This document shows positions 51,934 through 63,596 of a stretch of 64,000 nt of DNA, piece after piece. Both the position numbers and the translations under genes were made by a program. Origin of the DNA: Haliclona indistincta (taxonomy: Eukaryota; Porifera; Demospongiae; Haplosclerida; Chalinidae); NCBI GenBank assembly GCA_964017065.1, contig OZ024785.1:13221275-13285274 (forward strand), written 5' to 3'. Numbering within the stretch: the first letter of the stretch is position 1; the number at the start of each line of letters is the position of its first letter. The notes beneath the pieces are model-generated. The model had not been told where the DNA came from. It made no database searches and worked only from the letters and a program-made list of their open reading frames with translations.

Positions 51934-53640
51934 ATGACTCAGCCAGCACATCGTGATTTTCTACCAGGTCATGTGATAGTCATTATTTGCAATATCGTTG
52001 TTCAACTATCGAATGCTGCAAGAAACTATCACTTAGAACATAACACAAGAACCCTCTTCAAGATTATGGCCTTTGAGTTTCTAGGCTTATTGTTTCTCAG
52101 CTACCCTCTCCTTGGCTACATAGCTGATGTCTGTCTCACCAGGTATCGAACTATCAAATGTTCTCTCATATTCCTGACAATTGGCTGTGCTATTGGAGTG
52201 CTAACTGCATCATCTGCCACAATATTACAAATCATATTTCATGATGCAAATATAGTATCTATCGTGGGAGTATCAATTACTGGTGTCTTGGTCATCACTG
52301 GTGTCGGACTGTTTGAAGCTAATGCCATTCAATTTGGACTGGATCAACTACTAGAGGCTCCTACACCAAAACTGATTGCCTTCATCTACTGGTACTACTG
52401 GACTCAAAAAGTAGTCCAACTGGCAATGATTTATATTACAATTGGGTGGATAGTAATAGACACAAGTTTAATATCCTTTCAACGACATGAAGCAATGATA
52501 ATAGAAAATGCCTCGCTCCTAGTATATATAGCTATACTTGGTCTAGCTGCTGTAGGCTGCTTAGTGCTTCTTCATAAATCAAAGCATCACTTATACATTC
52601 TGAGAGCTGGTCTCAACCCATTCAAGAATATCTACTAAGTGCTCAAGTATTCTTGGAACCACAAGGTCCCTCAGCATCGTAGTGCCTTCACCTACTGGGA
52701 GGAGGATATTCCACGCCGTATAGACCTTGGTAAGAACAAATATGGAGGACCATTTGCCAATGAGGAGGTGGAGGACACTAAGACATTCCTACGTATCTTG
52801 CCTCTTCTCCTGTGTCTGTTTGGATACCATCTAGCTGGAGATGGATACTCAGCTCCAGATTTCCTCTTGAGGACTAGCTGTCCTTCACTACCAGTACTGC
52901 TACTAATTGTGCACAATCCACTCCACATCAGCACTCTTGTTGTAGTGGTTGGTATTCCACTGTATCGACTGATCATCAACAAATGTAGTCACTACATCAA
53001 GAAAGTTCGAATGCTCACTAAAATGTGGATTGGTCTGTACCTCTCACTAGTACAAGTTGTCTTGTACATAACAATAGTGATCAACCATGACAGCAAGTAC
53101 TGGTCAGAACACAGCTCAGAAGCTCATATTTTAAACAATCATCCACTAACTCTCTTCAGCCCTGGAGTCTTATGCTTAAACACCCAATTCAGAATTTTGA
53201 ACATCTCAACAACGGCAAACCCAATCGACAACACCTACCTGTGGTTCATCATTCCTCAGCTCCTCAATGGTCTCTCTTCTCTGCTTGTCTCCATGACAGT
53301 GTTTGAGTTCATCTGTGCCCAGGCTCCTCGCACTACCCAGGGACTGCTCATTGGTCTGTGGTATGCCACCTTTAGCATCAGGTACCTACTAGTAGGTTTT
53401 GTAGATACTCTTCTTATTGAAAAGACCTCTTGGCTAATTTTCGAGGGAGTGAAGGTGTTTCTGATCCTGGTGTCTCTGGTGCTGTTCTCATGTGTGTCCA
53501 GACGTTACCGCTACCGACAGCGAGACGAGATAGTCAATGTGCAGGGGATGATCGAGGACACTCACGACAAGTGGTTAGACCAGGAGGAGGAGTACATGCA
53601 AGAGCGCAGAGCAATCCTATCAAGATTGACTAAACCATAA
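51934..53640 (+). pseudogene. POT-like copy P11 with one nonsense codon
   Basis: Full-length family sequence from MTQPAHRDFLPGH to the normal stop. A single A-to-T change makes a Lys codon (AAA in all other copies, within NIYKVLKYS) into TAA at 52636-52638, codon 235. The rest of the frame is open for 333 codons. The loop variant has one NIS site and NP-I-DNTYLW instead of NPVDNTYLW. It is a recent null unless the change is a base error or the codon is read through. Confidence 0.85.
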
Positions 53641-55417
53641 TTATTAGTCACAATACATTAGAGTTAGTATCACACTGTTAGAAATGGGGTGTTAAAACAC
53701 CAATTTGTAAATAGCTATTAATTAAATATTAAATTCAAAAAGATCAAAGGTTTCCATGGCAATCGTAGCACCTTATAGAAAGTGTTTTAACAATCCAAAG
53801 TGTGCTTCTATATCATTTCATTTTAAACAAAGCAGTATAAGATAGATAATGAGTTTGTACACATTCACATCTGCTTAAAGGCTCCTAGTAAGACATCACA
53901 GGTTAGGATAATTGCTTGATTCGACAATCTAATTTGCTATTTATACAGCAAAGGCCGTTCACTGCTTACTAAGGCCATGCATTCCAAGTAAGCTATGGCA
54001 GATATGATTTGCTAGTGCTATGAAACACTGGACTCCAGGCAAAGAGCTGACAAGGGTACTTCACACTGCCAAAGTGGGAACCAAAAGTACACCATTAGTG
54101 ACACTTGCTCCTGGCAGTACAAGACCAGGTACTTGTTTTCACAATGGTTGGGCTGGTGAGCCGAAAGAAATTCCCTCCTGTTAATTCGACTCTGTGTCTC
54201 ATAAAACTAATTTCACATCTCCTATCCCTACATCAGTGGCTGCACATAAGACTCTCAGTCAACACCAGCACTCCCGGCCTATAGCCAGCAAAGCAGCCCC
54301 TGATGTAGGGATGCTGGTCTATTATCAAGTCAATCGTGTTTAATCATTCCGTGATAGTTCCAAGTTGGTTTACAGTGTGGATCAGTGGCAGATTTCTTCA
54401 TCCCTATATCCTTTCAATTTCAGAAATCTTTTTAATTCTCTCATAACCAGTTGTTACATGTAAAAAAGCTTTAACAAAGCTAACAAACGGTAGGGATGAC
54501 GATTGAAAAAGGAAAGGAACAAGATGGGATGCTTGCAAAAATGATGGAATAGTGCTTGCAAAAGTACATGTAAAAGTGCCAAGTATCCCTACATCAGTAG
54601 CTGCACATAATAAATGTCTAAAGACCACTTGATTATCTTAGAACAGAGACTGGCTGCATGCACTAAATCCGGCCATCGTTACTTATAACTCATCACTCTT
54701 AAAGTTGCCAAAGGACCATGCCCTTTTAATAAGCCGCTAATGTAGGGATACTTCGCACATTCAATTTTGTGAACATTATTCCATCTTGTTCTTAAGCATC
54801 GTCCCATTATGCATATTTCATTTTATTCATTGTTCCTTTACTTTTTCAATCGTAAACATTTTATTTTTTGCTTGTTCTTGTCTCTTTTTTGATATCGCTA
54901 CCAGAAAGTTTTTTGTCCGTATTCTGACATTTCATTTGTACAATTCTGTAAGCAGCAGTTACTAGTCGACTAGATGATAAAGTGCACAGCCGCCTCAGAG
55001 AGTTTGTTATTTAAGAAGAATGTGGTGTGTGTTTGACTGATATAATCAATCATAAGAATTATAAAAGATAAATGAAAATCTTGAACTAGGATGTAGACAG
55101 CAAATTATCAATTCCAGGTACGAGTTGACAACATCATAGTTTTCTGGCACTGAATGCCCCAAACAGCAACATTGCTTACTCTTCCTCTCACATGCAATGA
55201 GAGAAATCAATCAAACTAATGTAGATGTAGATCATAAATTATGCATATCAAATTAATGTTTTAGCCACGAAAAGAGTTTGTTTGAGAACATGTCACAGAT
55301 GAAGTTAAACATTAATGTCACAGAAAAATATTTTGTACATACAAATCCTTTGATATGTCATAACCTTTAAACTATTATCAGTATATTTAACAGCAGAGCT
55401 AAGATCTTCAAAGATGT
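53641..55417. other. spacer with several CCCTACATC repeat copies
   Basis: At 54225-54330, 54290-54440 and 54585-54760 short inverted units of CCCTACATCAG and CTGATGTAGGG recur, related to 40480-40660 and 62258-62580. The frame 54404-54628 falls inside this repeat. Nothing else is seen. Confidence 0.5.
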
Positions 55418-55576
55418 AAGTCTAGACCGGTAAAGAGTGTTTAGACTCACATAATCATACACGGATTACTGGCTCCGTAATAATATCAACATATCGCAAA
55501 TATGAAATCATTGTTTACAGATATTTGTCCTATTTAGTTTCAAATCTATGATTTCTACTCCACTACAACCAGTGCC
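55418..55576 (+). promoter_or_regulatory. P12 upstream region, block 3 type
   Basis: AAGTCTAGAC then GTAAAGAGTGTTTAGACTCA at 55418-55452, followed by an AT-rich stretch to ATG. The same order is found upstream of P13 (58982) and P14 (61501). No CRE. This is a second promoter class in the family. Confidence 0.5.
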
Positions 55577-57313
55577 ATGACTCATCCAGCTCGCCGTCGT
55601 CTCCTACCAGGTTATATGGTAGTCGTCATTTGCTCTATCATTATTCAACTATCGAACGTAGCAAGAACCAATCATTTGGAACACTACACAAGAACCTCCT
55701 TCAAGATTGAAAGCTATTTAGTTATTGGTCTATTGTTTCTCAGCTACCCTCTCCTTGGCTACATAGCTGATGTCTGTCTCACAAGGTATCGAACCATCAA
55801 AATTTCCATCACTTTTCTGATAGTTGCAATTGTGTGTATCATAATATTCCTTCTTTCTATGATTATAATGACAGTAACCTTAACTTTTCAAACAACAAGG
55901 TCACTTTACGAAGATGTAGGTACCATAATTGCTTTTGGTGTATCAATAGCCGGTATTTTGATAACCACTGGAATTGGACTATTTGAAGCTAATGCCCTTC
56001 AATTTGGACTGGATCAACTACTAGAGGCTCCTACACCAAAACTGATTGCCTTCATCCACTGGTACTACTGGACTCGCAACCTAGTCCAACTGGCAATGAT
56101 GTATGCTATAACTGGCTATATACCAATAGGGAAGGCAATCAAGTTACTGTCACGATTTGAAGAGCAATTTATAGACGCTATTATATTAATACTTGCAGCT
56201 ATACCTGGTCTAGCTGCTGTAGGCTGTTTAGTGCTTCTTCATAAATCAAAGCGTCACTTATACATTCTGAGAGCAGGTCTCAACCCATTCAAGAATATCT
56301 ACAAAGTGCTCAAGTATTCTTGGAACCACAAGGTCCCTCAGCATCGTAGTGCCTTCACCTACTGGGAGGAGGATATTCCACGCCGTATAGACCTGGGTAA
56401 GAACAAATATGGAGGACCATTTACCAATGAGGAGGTGGAGGACACTAAGACATTCCTACGCATCCTGCCTCTTCTCTTGTGCCTGTTTGGATACCATCTA
56501 GCTGGAGATGGTTACTCTGCTCCAGATCAGCTTCAGAGGACTAGCTGTCCTTCACTACTAGTACTGCTACTAATTGTGCTCAATCCACTCCACATCAGCA
56601 CTCTTGTTGTAGTGGTTGGTATTCCACTGTATCGACTGATCATCAACAAATGTAGTCGCTACATCAAGAAAGTTCGAAGTCTCACTAAAATGTGGATTGG
56701 TCTGTACCTCTCACTACTACAAGTTGTCTTGTACATAATAGTAGTGATCAACCATGACAGCAAGTACTGGTCGCAGTACCAATTAGATGCTAATGGTACG
56801 TATGACACAGCTGATTATAACCCTGGAATTGTATGCCTTCACGTTCGATATAAATACAGAAATAACTCGCTTGAAATGATATACGATCCAGTCGACAACA
56901 CCTACCTGTGGTTCATCATTCCTCAGCTCCTCAATGGTCTCTCTTCCCTGCTTGTCTCCATGACAGTGTTTGAGTTCATCTGTGCCCAGGCTCCTCGCAC
57001 TACCCAGGGACTGCTCATTGGTCTGTGGTATGCCACCTTTAGCATCAGGTACCTACTAGTAGGTTTGGTGGATACTCTTCTTATTGAAAAGACCTCTTGG
57101 CTAATTTTCGAAGGAGCGAAAGCGTTTCTGATCCTGGTGTCTCTGGTGCTGTTCTCATGTGTGTCCAGACATTACCGCTACCGACAGCGAGACGAGATAG
57201 TCAATGTGCAGGGGATGATCGAGGACACTCATGACAAGTGGTTAGACCAGGAGGAGGAGTACATGCAAGAGCGCAGAGCAATCCTATCAGGACTGACTAC
57301 ATCACTACAGTAG
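55577..57313 (+). CDS. POT/PTR2-like membrane transporter P12 (578 aa)
   Basis: Intact single-exon copy starting MTHPARRRLLPGYMVVV. The segment after TM3 is rich in Ile/Met/Thr. The loop between TM9 and TM10 is of a class shared only with P13 (QYQLDANGTYDTADYN), with sites NGT and NNS and one cysteine. Single replacements in constant parts include KVRSLTKM for KVRMLTKM. Confidence 0.85.
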   Translation: MTHPARRRLLPGYMVVVICSIIIQLSNVARTNHLEHYTRTSFKIESYLVIGLLFLSYPLLGYIADVCLTRYRTIKISITFLIVAIVCIIIFLLSMIIMTVTLTFQTTRSLYEDVGTIIAFGVSIAGILITTGIGLFEANALQFGLDQLLEAPTPKLIAFIHWYYWTRNLVQLAMMYAITGYIPIGKAIKLLSRFEEQFIDAIILILAAIPGLAAVGCLVLLHKSKRHLYILRAGLNPFKNIYKVLKYSWNHKVPQHRSAFTYWEEDIPRRIDLGKNKYGGPFTNEEVEDTKTFLRILPLLLCLFGYHLAGDGYSAPDQLQRTSCPSLLVLLLIVLNPLHISTLVVVVGIPLYRLIINKCSRYIKKVRSLTKMWIGLYLSLLQVVLYIIVVINHDSKYWSQYQLDANGTYDTADYNPGIVCLHVRYKYRNNSLEMIYDPVDNTYLWFIIPQLLNGLSSLLVSMTVFEFICAQAPRTTQGLLIGLWYATFSIRYLLVGLVDTLLIEKTSWLIFEGAKAFLILVSLVLFSCVSRHYRYRQRDEIVNVQGMIEDTHDKWLDQEEEYMQERRAILSGLTTSLQ

Positions 57314-57940
57314 AGTTGCTATTATGAGTGTTTGTAAATAATCGGTAGTAAATTGTAGTGCAATAATTATTATAATTAAAAATAATTTGACGACATAAAA
57401 GCCATTATGTTAAATTAATGTAGTGTACAGGTACATCATTATACCTCGGCGTACGCATGCACAGCGGAGCCATGCAGTAGTCTGTTTGTTTGTGTGTGTT
57501 TGGAATGCATGTTTCGGCATGTGCTTGCAACTAAGCGCTAAAACTTGCAATTGAGTTAGATCTCAGTATTTCATGAAAATTGAATTTGACAGATTCGTGA
57601 TTTGTGTGCTCGTTTTTAATTTGTGGCATGTATTCCTTACCTAGACAGCCATTATAAGTGCTCAGGGCTTCTTTCAAAAGCAAACTGTCTACAAATTTCT
57701 ACTTAGAGACTTGATCTGTGTTAGTACAGTTCACACGACTTCATAGGTAGCGGTGAAACTGGCCAGGAAAAGCAGCTACATTCATCACTGATCGCTCAAC
57801 TAGTGAGCCTGAGTGAGCGGTCAAAACAACTACAGGTGTGCATTATATTGCTTGTTCATTGCATTTAGCTAGTGATGCTACTGTCCACATGTCTGCTGCT
57901 TACATGCTAAATGGTTCTACTGTTTGCACCATGCATATGC
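57314..57940. other. spacer after P12
   Basis: AT-rich, unique. I see no gene, conserved motif or inverted repeat of note. Confidence 0.4.
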
Positions 57941-57944
57941 TGTT

Positions 57945-58410
57945 GTATTCTATTTTGTAACATGCTTCTATGGTTCTGTTGCTTCCATGCTTCCAAAGAT
58001 CTGCTTCTTGCATGCTTCCATGTTTCTGTTGCTTATAGTTCTGCTATACTTCCATGGTTCTGCTGCTTCCATGGATCTGCTGCTTGCATGATTCCATGGA
58101 TCTGCTGCTTCCATGGATCTGCTGCTTGCATGCTTCCATGATTCCATGGATCTGCTGCTTCCATGCTTCCATGGATCTGCTGTTTCCATGCTTCCATGGA
58201 TCTGCTGCTTGCATGATTCCATGGTTCTGCTGCTTCCATGGATCTGCTGCTTGCATGATTCCATGGATCTGCTGCTTGCATGCTTCCATGGTTCCATGGA
58301 TCTGCTGCTTGCATGCTTCCATGCTTCCGTGGATCTGCTGCTTGTATGCTTCCATGGTTCTGCTACTTCCACACTTCTATTGTTCTGCTGCTTGCATGCT
58401 ATCATATGGT
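57945..58410. repeat. minisatellite of CCATGGATCTGCTGCTT units
   Basis: About 460 bp of imperfect tandem units built from CCATGG(A/T)TCTGCTGCTT(G/C)CATG, in lengths of roughly 15 to 27 bp. Units are mostly multiples of three, so several frames on both strands stay open (up to 145 codons on the minus strand). These are repeat artefacts, not genes. Confidence 0.85.
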
Positions 58411-58980
58411 CATGCAGATGCTATATCCATCCGCGCCGAGGCATTGAACCTTCGGTGCTTCATTTGGTGAGTTTCCCATCAAGTGGAGATTAGCCTTATA
58501 GTTGCTTGAATGATACACTTAATACTAGCTAGCACAAGCTGTACTGCATCTTCTCCTAGTTTACTCGATAAAGCAAGGACAACAAGAGTGTCACTAAAAG
58601 AATCCAGCATTCATGTGACAACATGAGACCATTGTAAGTAACAGTCAACACTTGTAATACGGAGTGATCGCGACTGGCACTCCCAAGCGGTAGTAACGTT
58701 TCTCTTTCAATACATCAAATGTGCAATATTGACACCTACACAGTTGTGGATCATCGTTTGTTCACAAATCAAAGCAGTACTTAACAACATGAAAAGTTTC
58801 AACCAAAAAGCTTTTCGAAATGTGCATTTGGGCACAAACTCTGTTGCTATACAGTGTAAGTGAGAACAATACTGTCTCAGAGACATACATACGAACTCTT
58901 TGATATGCTGTGACCTGTATTTTTATTATATTCAACAGCAGAGTTCAGTTGTTAGTAAACGCCAAATTCTCAGAGATATA
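58411..58980. other. spacer before P13
   Basis: Unique AT-rich sequence. From ~58880 it becomes paralogous to the P12 and P14 5' flanks. No gene is seen. Confidence 0.4.
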
Positions 58981-58981
58981 T

Positions 58982-59132
58982 AAGTCTAGACTAGTAAAAG
59001 AGTGTTTAGACTCACATTAGTAAGCACTGAATACCAACTCCATAACATCTTAAACATTTTGCAAATGTGGAAACATTGTTTACCAATCTTGTCATATTAA
59101 ATTTCGATATCATGATTTCTACAACTACTGCC
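58982..59132 (+). promoter_or_regulatory. P13 upstream region, block 3 type
   Basis: AAGTCTAGACTAGTAAAAGA with GTGTTTAGACTCACA, then ATTGTTTACCAA before the ATG, matching P12 and P14. Confidence 0.5.
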
Positions 59133-60853
59133 ATGACTAAGCCAGCTCGCCGTCGATTCCTACCAGGTTATATGGTAGTCATCATTTGCTCTATCACTAT
59201 TCAACCATTCAATATAGCGAGAAGCCTTCATTTGGAACACTACACAAAAACTAACATCAAGATTGAAAGCTATTTAGGCATCGGCCTATTGTTTCTCAGC
59301 TACCCTCTCCTTGGCTACATAGCTGATGTCTGTCTCACCAGGTATCGAACCCTCAAATGTTCCATCACTTTTCTGATAGTTGGGTGTATCATACTATTGG
59401 TTTTTTCTATTATTATAATGACTGTAGCCATGATATTTCCGACAAAAACGTCACTTTACAAAGATGTAGGTACCATAACTATTGTTTGTGTATTAATAGC
59501 CGGTGCTTTGATAAACACTGGTGTTGGACTATTTGAAGCAAATGCCATTCAATTTGGACTAGATCAACTACTAGAGGCTCCCACACCAAAACTGATTGCC
59601 TTCATCCACTGGTATTACTGGACACAAAAAGTAGTCCAACTGGCAATGATTTATATAACAGCAGGCTATATACCAATAGGAAAGGCAAAGCATTCACTGT
59701 CTCATTTTGAAGACCAAATAATAGCCGCTATTATACTATTAACATTTGCAGCTGTATCTGGCGTACCTGTCATAAGCAGTTTAGTACTTCTTCATAAATC
59801 AAAGCGTCATTTATTCATTTTGAGAGCAGGTCTCAACCCATTCAAGAATATCTACAAAGTGCTCAAGTATTCTTGGAACCACAAGGTCCCTCAGCATCGT
59901 AGTGCCTTCACCTACTGGGAGGAGGATATTCCACGCCGAATAGACCTGGGTAAGAACAAATATGGAGGACCATTTACTAATGAGGAGGTGGAGGACACTA
60001 AGACATTCCTACGAATCCTGCCTCTTCTCCTGTGTCTGTTTGGATACCATCTAGCTGGAGATGGCTACTCTGCTCCGGATCAGCTCCAGAGGACTAGCTG
60101 TCCTTCACTACCAGTACTACTACTAATTGTGCTCAATCCACTCCACATCAGCACTCTTGTTGTAGTGGTTGGTATTCCACTGTATCGACTGATCATCAAC
60201 AAATGTAGTCGCTACATCAAGAAAATTCAAATGCTCACTAAAATGTGGATTGGTCTGTACCTCTCACTAGTACAAGTTGTCTTGTACATAATAGTAGTGA
60301 TCAACCATGACAGCAAGTACTGGTCACAGTACCAATTAGATGCTAATGGTACTTTTGACACAGCTGATTATTACTCTGGAATTGTATGCCTTAATATTCG
60401 ATATACATACAAAAATAACTCGCTTGAAATGATATACGATCCAGTCGATAATATCTACTTGTGGTTCATCATTCCTCAGCTCCTCAATGGTCTTTCTTCT
60501 CTGCTTGTCTCCATGACAGTGCTTGAGTTCATCTGTGCCCAGGCTCCTCGCACTACCCAGGGACTGCTCATTGGTCTGTGGTATGCCACCTTTAGCATCA
60601 GGTACCTACTAGTAGGTCTCTTCTTATTGAAAAGACCTCTTGGCTAATTTTCGAGGGAGTGAAGGTGTTTCTGATCCTGGTGTCTCTGGTGCTGTTCTCA
60701 TATGTGTCCAGACGTTACCGCTACCGACAGCGAGACGAGATAGTCAATGTGCAGGGGATGATTGAGGACACTCATGACAAGTGGTTAGACCAGGAGGAGG
60801 AGTACATGCAAGAGCGCAGAGCAATCCTATCAGGACTGACTAAATTATCATAA
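59133..60853 (+). pseudogene. POT-like copy P13 with a 10-bp deletion
   Basis: The family start ATG is at 59133 (MTKPARRRFLPGYMVV). The frame is normal to ~60618, where ten bases present in other copies (within the codons for GLVDT before TM12) are missing. The shifted frame stops at 60647. The original frame resumes and runs to the normal stop at 60853. The product would lack TM12 and the tail. The loop is the P12 class (NGT, NNS). A recent loss-of-function mutation is likely. Confidence 0.85.
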
Positions 60854-61500
60854 CACAGTAGAGTTCATTTGTGATGTGCAGTAATGGATAGATCACTTCT
60901 ACTTCATGTTTACAATTCAGTAGTTTCACAACACTAAGCACAATTATGAAAAATAATAAATGGACAACCACATTTATTAATGTCAAAGCTTGAAGTTGAC
61001 ATTAGGTAGTGGATTAAGTAGTGCAAGAACTAGTATTTTGTGAAGCAAAATAGTCTAAAAGGTTGTCATCATAGCGTGCTAGGAACCTAGTGTTACGATT
61101 CATCCTCAACTTGACATAAGAGCCATACCAGACATGGTTTGCATACCGTGAGATCTTGTGACTTCACACCAAAAAGAAACTTTTGTTGCATTACTAAGGT
61201 AAGAGTTTAATACTTATTAAGGAGAGTGTCGAACTTCCGATACTTGCATAGAAACACTGTGTTAAATTTGACTTCCTGTGAGGTTTCACTTTAGCATAAT
61301 CTGATAGCTGCCACGCCACTCATGTCCACACATAATTATATGGATAATGCAAAGTGCATTCTCATGTACAAACTCACTTGGAAGTCACATTTTACACATT
61401 ACGAAGCTATTGGAGGTATTATACACCTGACTGCGAAAATGAAGTCTGCAGTTTTATGAATATAGAAGTTGTTAGTAAATTCCTAACTCCTCAGAGATAT
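60854..61500. other. spacer between P13 and P14
   Basis: AT-rich. The frame 61354-61539 has no domain. The end merges into the P14 upstream motif. Confidence 0.4.
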
Positions 61501-61643
61501 AAGTCTAGACTAGTAAAAGAGTGCTTACAGATCCATTGATTACTAACATCGTCAGCATATTGCAAAAGTGGAATTATTGTTTACCAATCGTGTCCTATTA
61601 AATTACAAAACCATGATTTCTATTTCACTATACAACAAGTGCC
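61501..61643 (+). promoter_or_regulatory. P14 upstream region, block 3 type
   Basis: AAGTCTAGACTAGTAAAAGA then GTGCTTACAG, ATTGTTTACCAA and CCATGATTTCTA, in the same order as P12 and P13. Confidence 0.5.
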
Positions 61644-62267
61644 ATGACTCAGCCAGCTCGTCGTACTTTCCTACCAGGTCATGTGGTGGCCATCATTTGC
61701 TCTATCACTATTCAACTATTGAACATAGCAAGAAGCCTTCATTTGGAGCACTACACAAAATCTGACTTCAAGATTGAAAGCTATTTAACTATTGGTCTAC
61801 TTTTTCTCAGCTACCCTCTCCTTGGCTACATAGCTGATGTCTGTCTCACCAGGTATCGAACTATCAAATGTTCTCTCATATTCCTGATAGTTGGATGCAC
61901 CACGCTACTGCTATTATCCATCATTAAAATGATTGTAATATTATTTGAAATTTTTCCATCAAAACATTCACCGAGTGAATATTCAAACATGATAACTGTA
62001 GTTGCAATATCAATAGCAGGTATCTTGGTCACAACTGGTGTTGGACTGTTTGAAGCTAATGCCATTCAATTTGGACTGGATCAACTACTAGAGGCTCCTA
62101 CACCAAAACTGATTGCTTTCATCCACTGGTACTACTGGACTCAAAATGCAGTGCAATTGACAATAATTTACCTTATGGCTGGCTTTCCCCCAATAGAAAA
62201 GGCAACGAAACCATTATCCGGGTTTGAAGCACAATTTATAAGAACCCATATATTAAAAGAAAATTAA
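61644..62267 (+). pseudogene. POT-like copy P14, truncated after 205 codons
   Basis: Normal N-terminal half (MTQPARRTFLPGHVVAI...) with GLFEANAIQFGLDQLLEA and FIHWYYWTQNAVQL, then it runs at ~62258 into a repeat starting AGAAAATTAAAAAGATTTC and stops at 62267. The constant half is absent from the rest of the window. The junction coincides with the edge of a foldback insertion. Confidence 0.85.
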
Positions 62268-62854
62268 AAAGATTTCTATCGAAATCAAAAGGATGTAGGG
62301 TTGTGAAATCTACCACTGGTCAACAATGTAAACTAACAAGGAACAAGCATGGAATGGTAACACGATTGCCTCGCTAACAGACCATAGATCCCTACATCAG
62401 TGGCTGCTGTAGTTGACTATAGCTAGTTCAGCTTAGCTTGTTGCTGTTGACTGACACCTGACGTGCATTCAGCTTGTGACAGCTTATGTACAGCCACTGA
62501 TGTAGGGATCTATGGTCTGTTAGCGAGGCAATCGTGTTACCATTCCATGCTTGTTCCTTGTTAGTTTACATTGTTTGCCAGATAATTATAACCGCCGTAA
62601 GCAAGTGTGGGCGGGGCTCGCATGCACTGTATTCATGCATGCGTAGGCGAGCTGATATCTACAGCATAAAAATTACTTACCTACACGTTTAAAATTGTTA
62701 ATAATAAAGAAAAGCCATCAACAACAGGAAAACCAAACCAATGGTGGAAACAAAGATGGCACAGTAATTGCTTGATATTGAACTGCACTTCACTGAAAAA
62801 GAAAAAGGACACAAACAAGAAAATTAAAAAGATTTCTATCGAAATCAAAAGGAT
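62258..62854. mobile_element. foldback insertion with perfect 85-bp arms
   Basis: Arms 62322-62406 and 62491-62575 are exact reverse complements over 85 bp around an 84-bp spacer. A 37-bp direct repeat (AGAAAATTAAAAAGATTTC..., with hairpin GATTTC-TATC-GAAATC) borders the region at 62258-62294 and 62818-62854. Parts match the repeats at 40480 and 54290. The lack of any arm mismatch implies recent formation. Confidence 0.75.
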
Positions 62855-62944
62855 CAATAGGCTAGTTTACCAACCAATAGGCTAGTCTACCAATAGGCTA
62901 CCAACCAATAGACTAGGCTATCTACCAATAGGCTAGTTTACCAA
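62855..62944. repeat. minisatellite CCAATAGGCTAGT, left part
   Basis: Irregular tandem units of CCAATAGGCTAGTYTACCAA (about 12-24 bp). The same minisatellite continues at 63597-63715, so the element between them was inserted into it or the arrays expanded on both sides. Confidence 0.8.
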
Positions 62945-63596
62945 TAGCCTCGTTCCCAGGCTCTCTGGCGGAGATTTAATTATGCGTGGGTGTTGAAATG
63001 CGGGGGTGGCGATTGAGAGCCTGGTATCCACTGATTCGCACATGCGCAGACGATTCATGGAATTCCATGAATCCGTATATTTTAGTTCACTATTGTGTTA
63101 CCTTGCGTCACGTTTACGGGATGACTGATTGTGATCGTGCACTAAGGCTGTTGGCTATGTGCATTTGCGGCCCGTTCCAGATAGATTTTAGGCTGTTAAG
63201 AGAGCAGACAACTGGAGAGAGTTGCCCGCAGCCTTGCACGTTCTGTCAGGTATGACACGTGGACGTACGAGGCTATACCTTAGTCTTGATAAACTGGAAG
63301 GCACCTCGTGGAGCTACACGGTTATATGCTTTGTGCAAGCATTGTCCCACTTGATGCTCTTATGGTAGGCAAAGTCAGGCTTGTGGGAGACGCAGACGCA
63401 CGATCAATGCAGTGAAGGCGTAGCCATGTTCTAAACAAAGACGTCATAACGATATCTCGGTGGGCGTTAATACGTCATGACACGTGCTTCTGCTCATTAA
63501 TTCAAAACGCTAGATACCAGGCTCTCAATCGCCACCCCCGCATTTCAACACCCACGCATAATTAAATATCCGCCAGAGAGCCTGGGTACGAGGCTA
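62945..63596. mobile_element. DNA element with ~84-bp terminal inverted repeats
   Basis: Left arm 62945-63028 (TAGCCTCGTTCCCAGGCTCT...) and right arm 63513-63596 are imperfect inverted copies. The ~485-bp centre holds an 89-codon open frame without known domain. TA at both outer ends may be the target duplication. Non-autonomous. Confidence 0.75.

Noticed and set aside
52639..53640. A separate gene for the C-terminal half of P11
   Set aside because: It has no ATG at the start and begins directly after the nonsense codon. It is the rest of the same broken gene.
57968..58493. Open frames of 76-145 codons on both strands with repetitive Ser-Met-Glu-Gln or Cys-Leu-His peptides
   Set aside because: They are translations of a minisatellite whose units are multiples of three. 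They appear in several frames on both strands at once.
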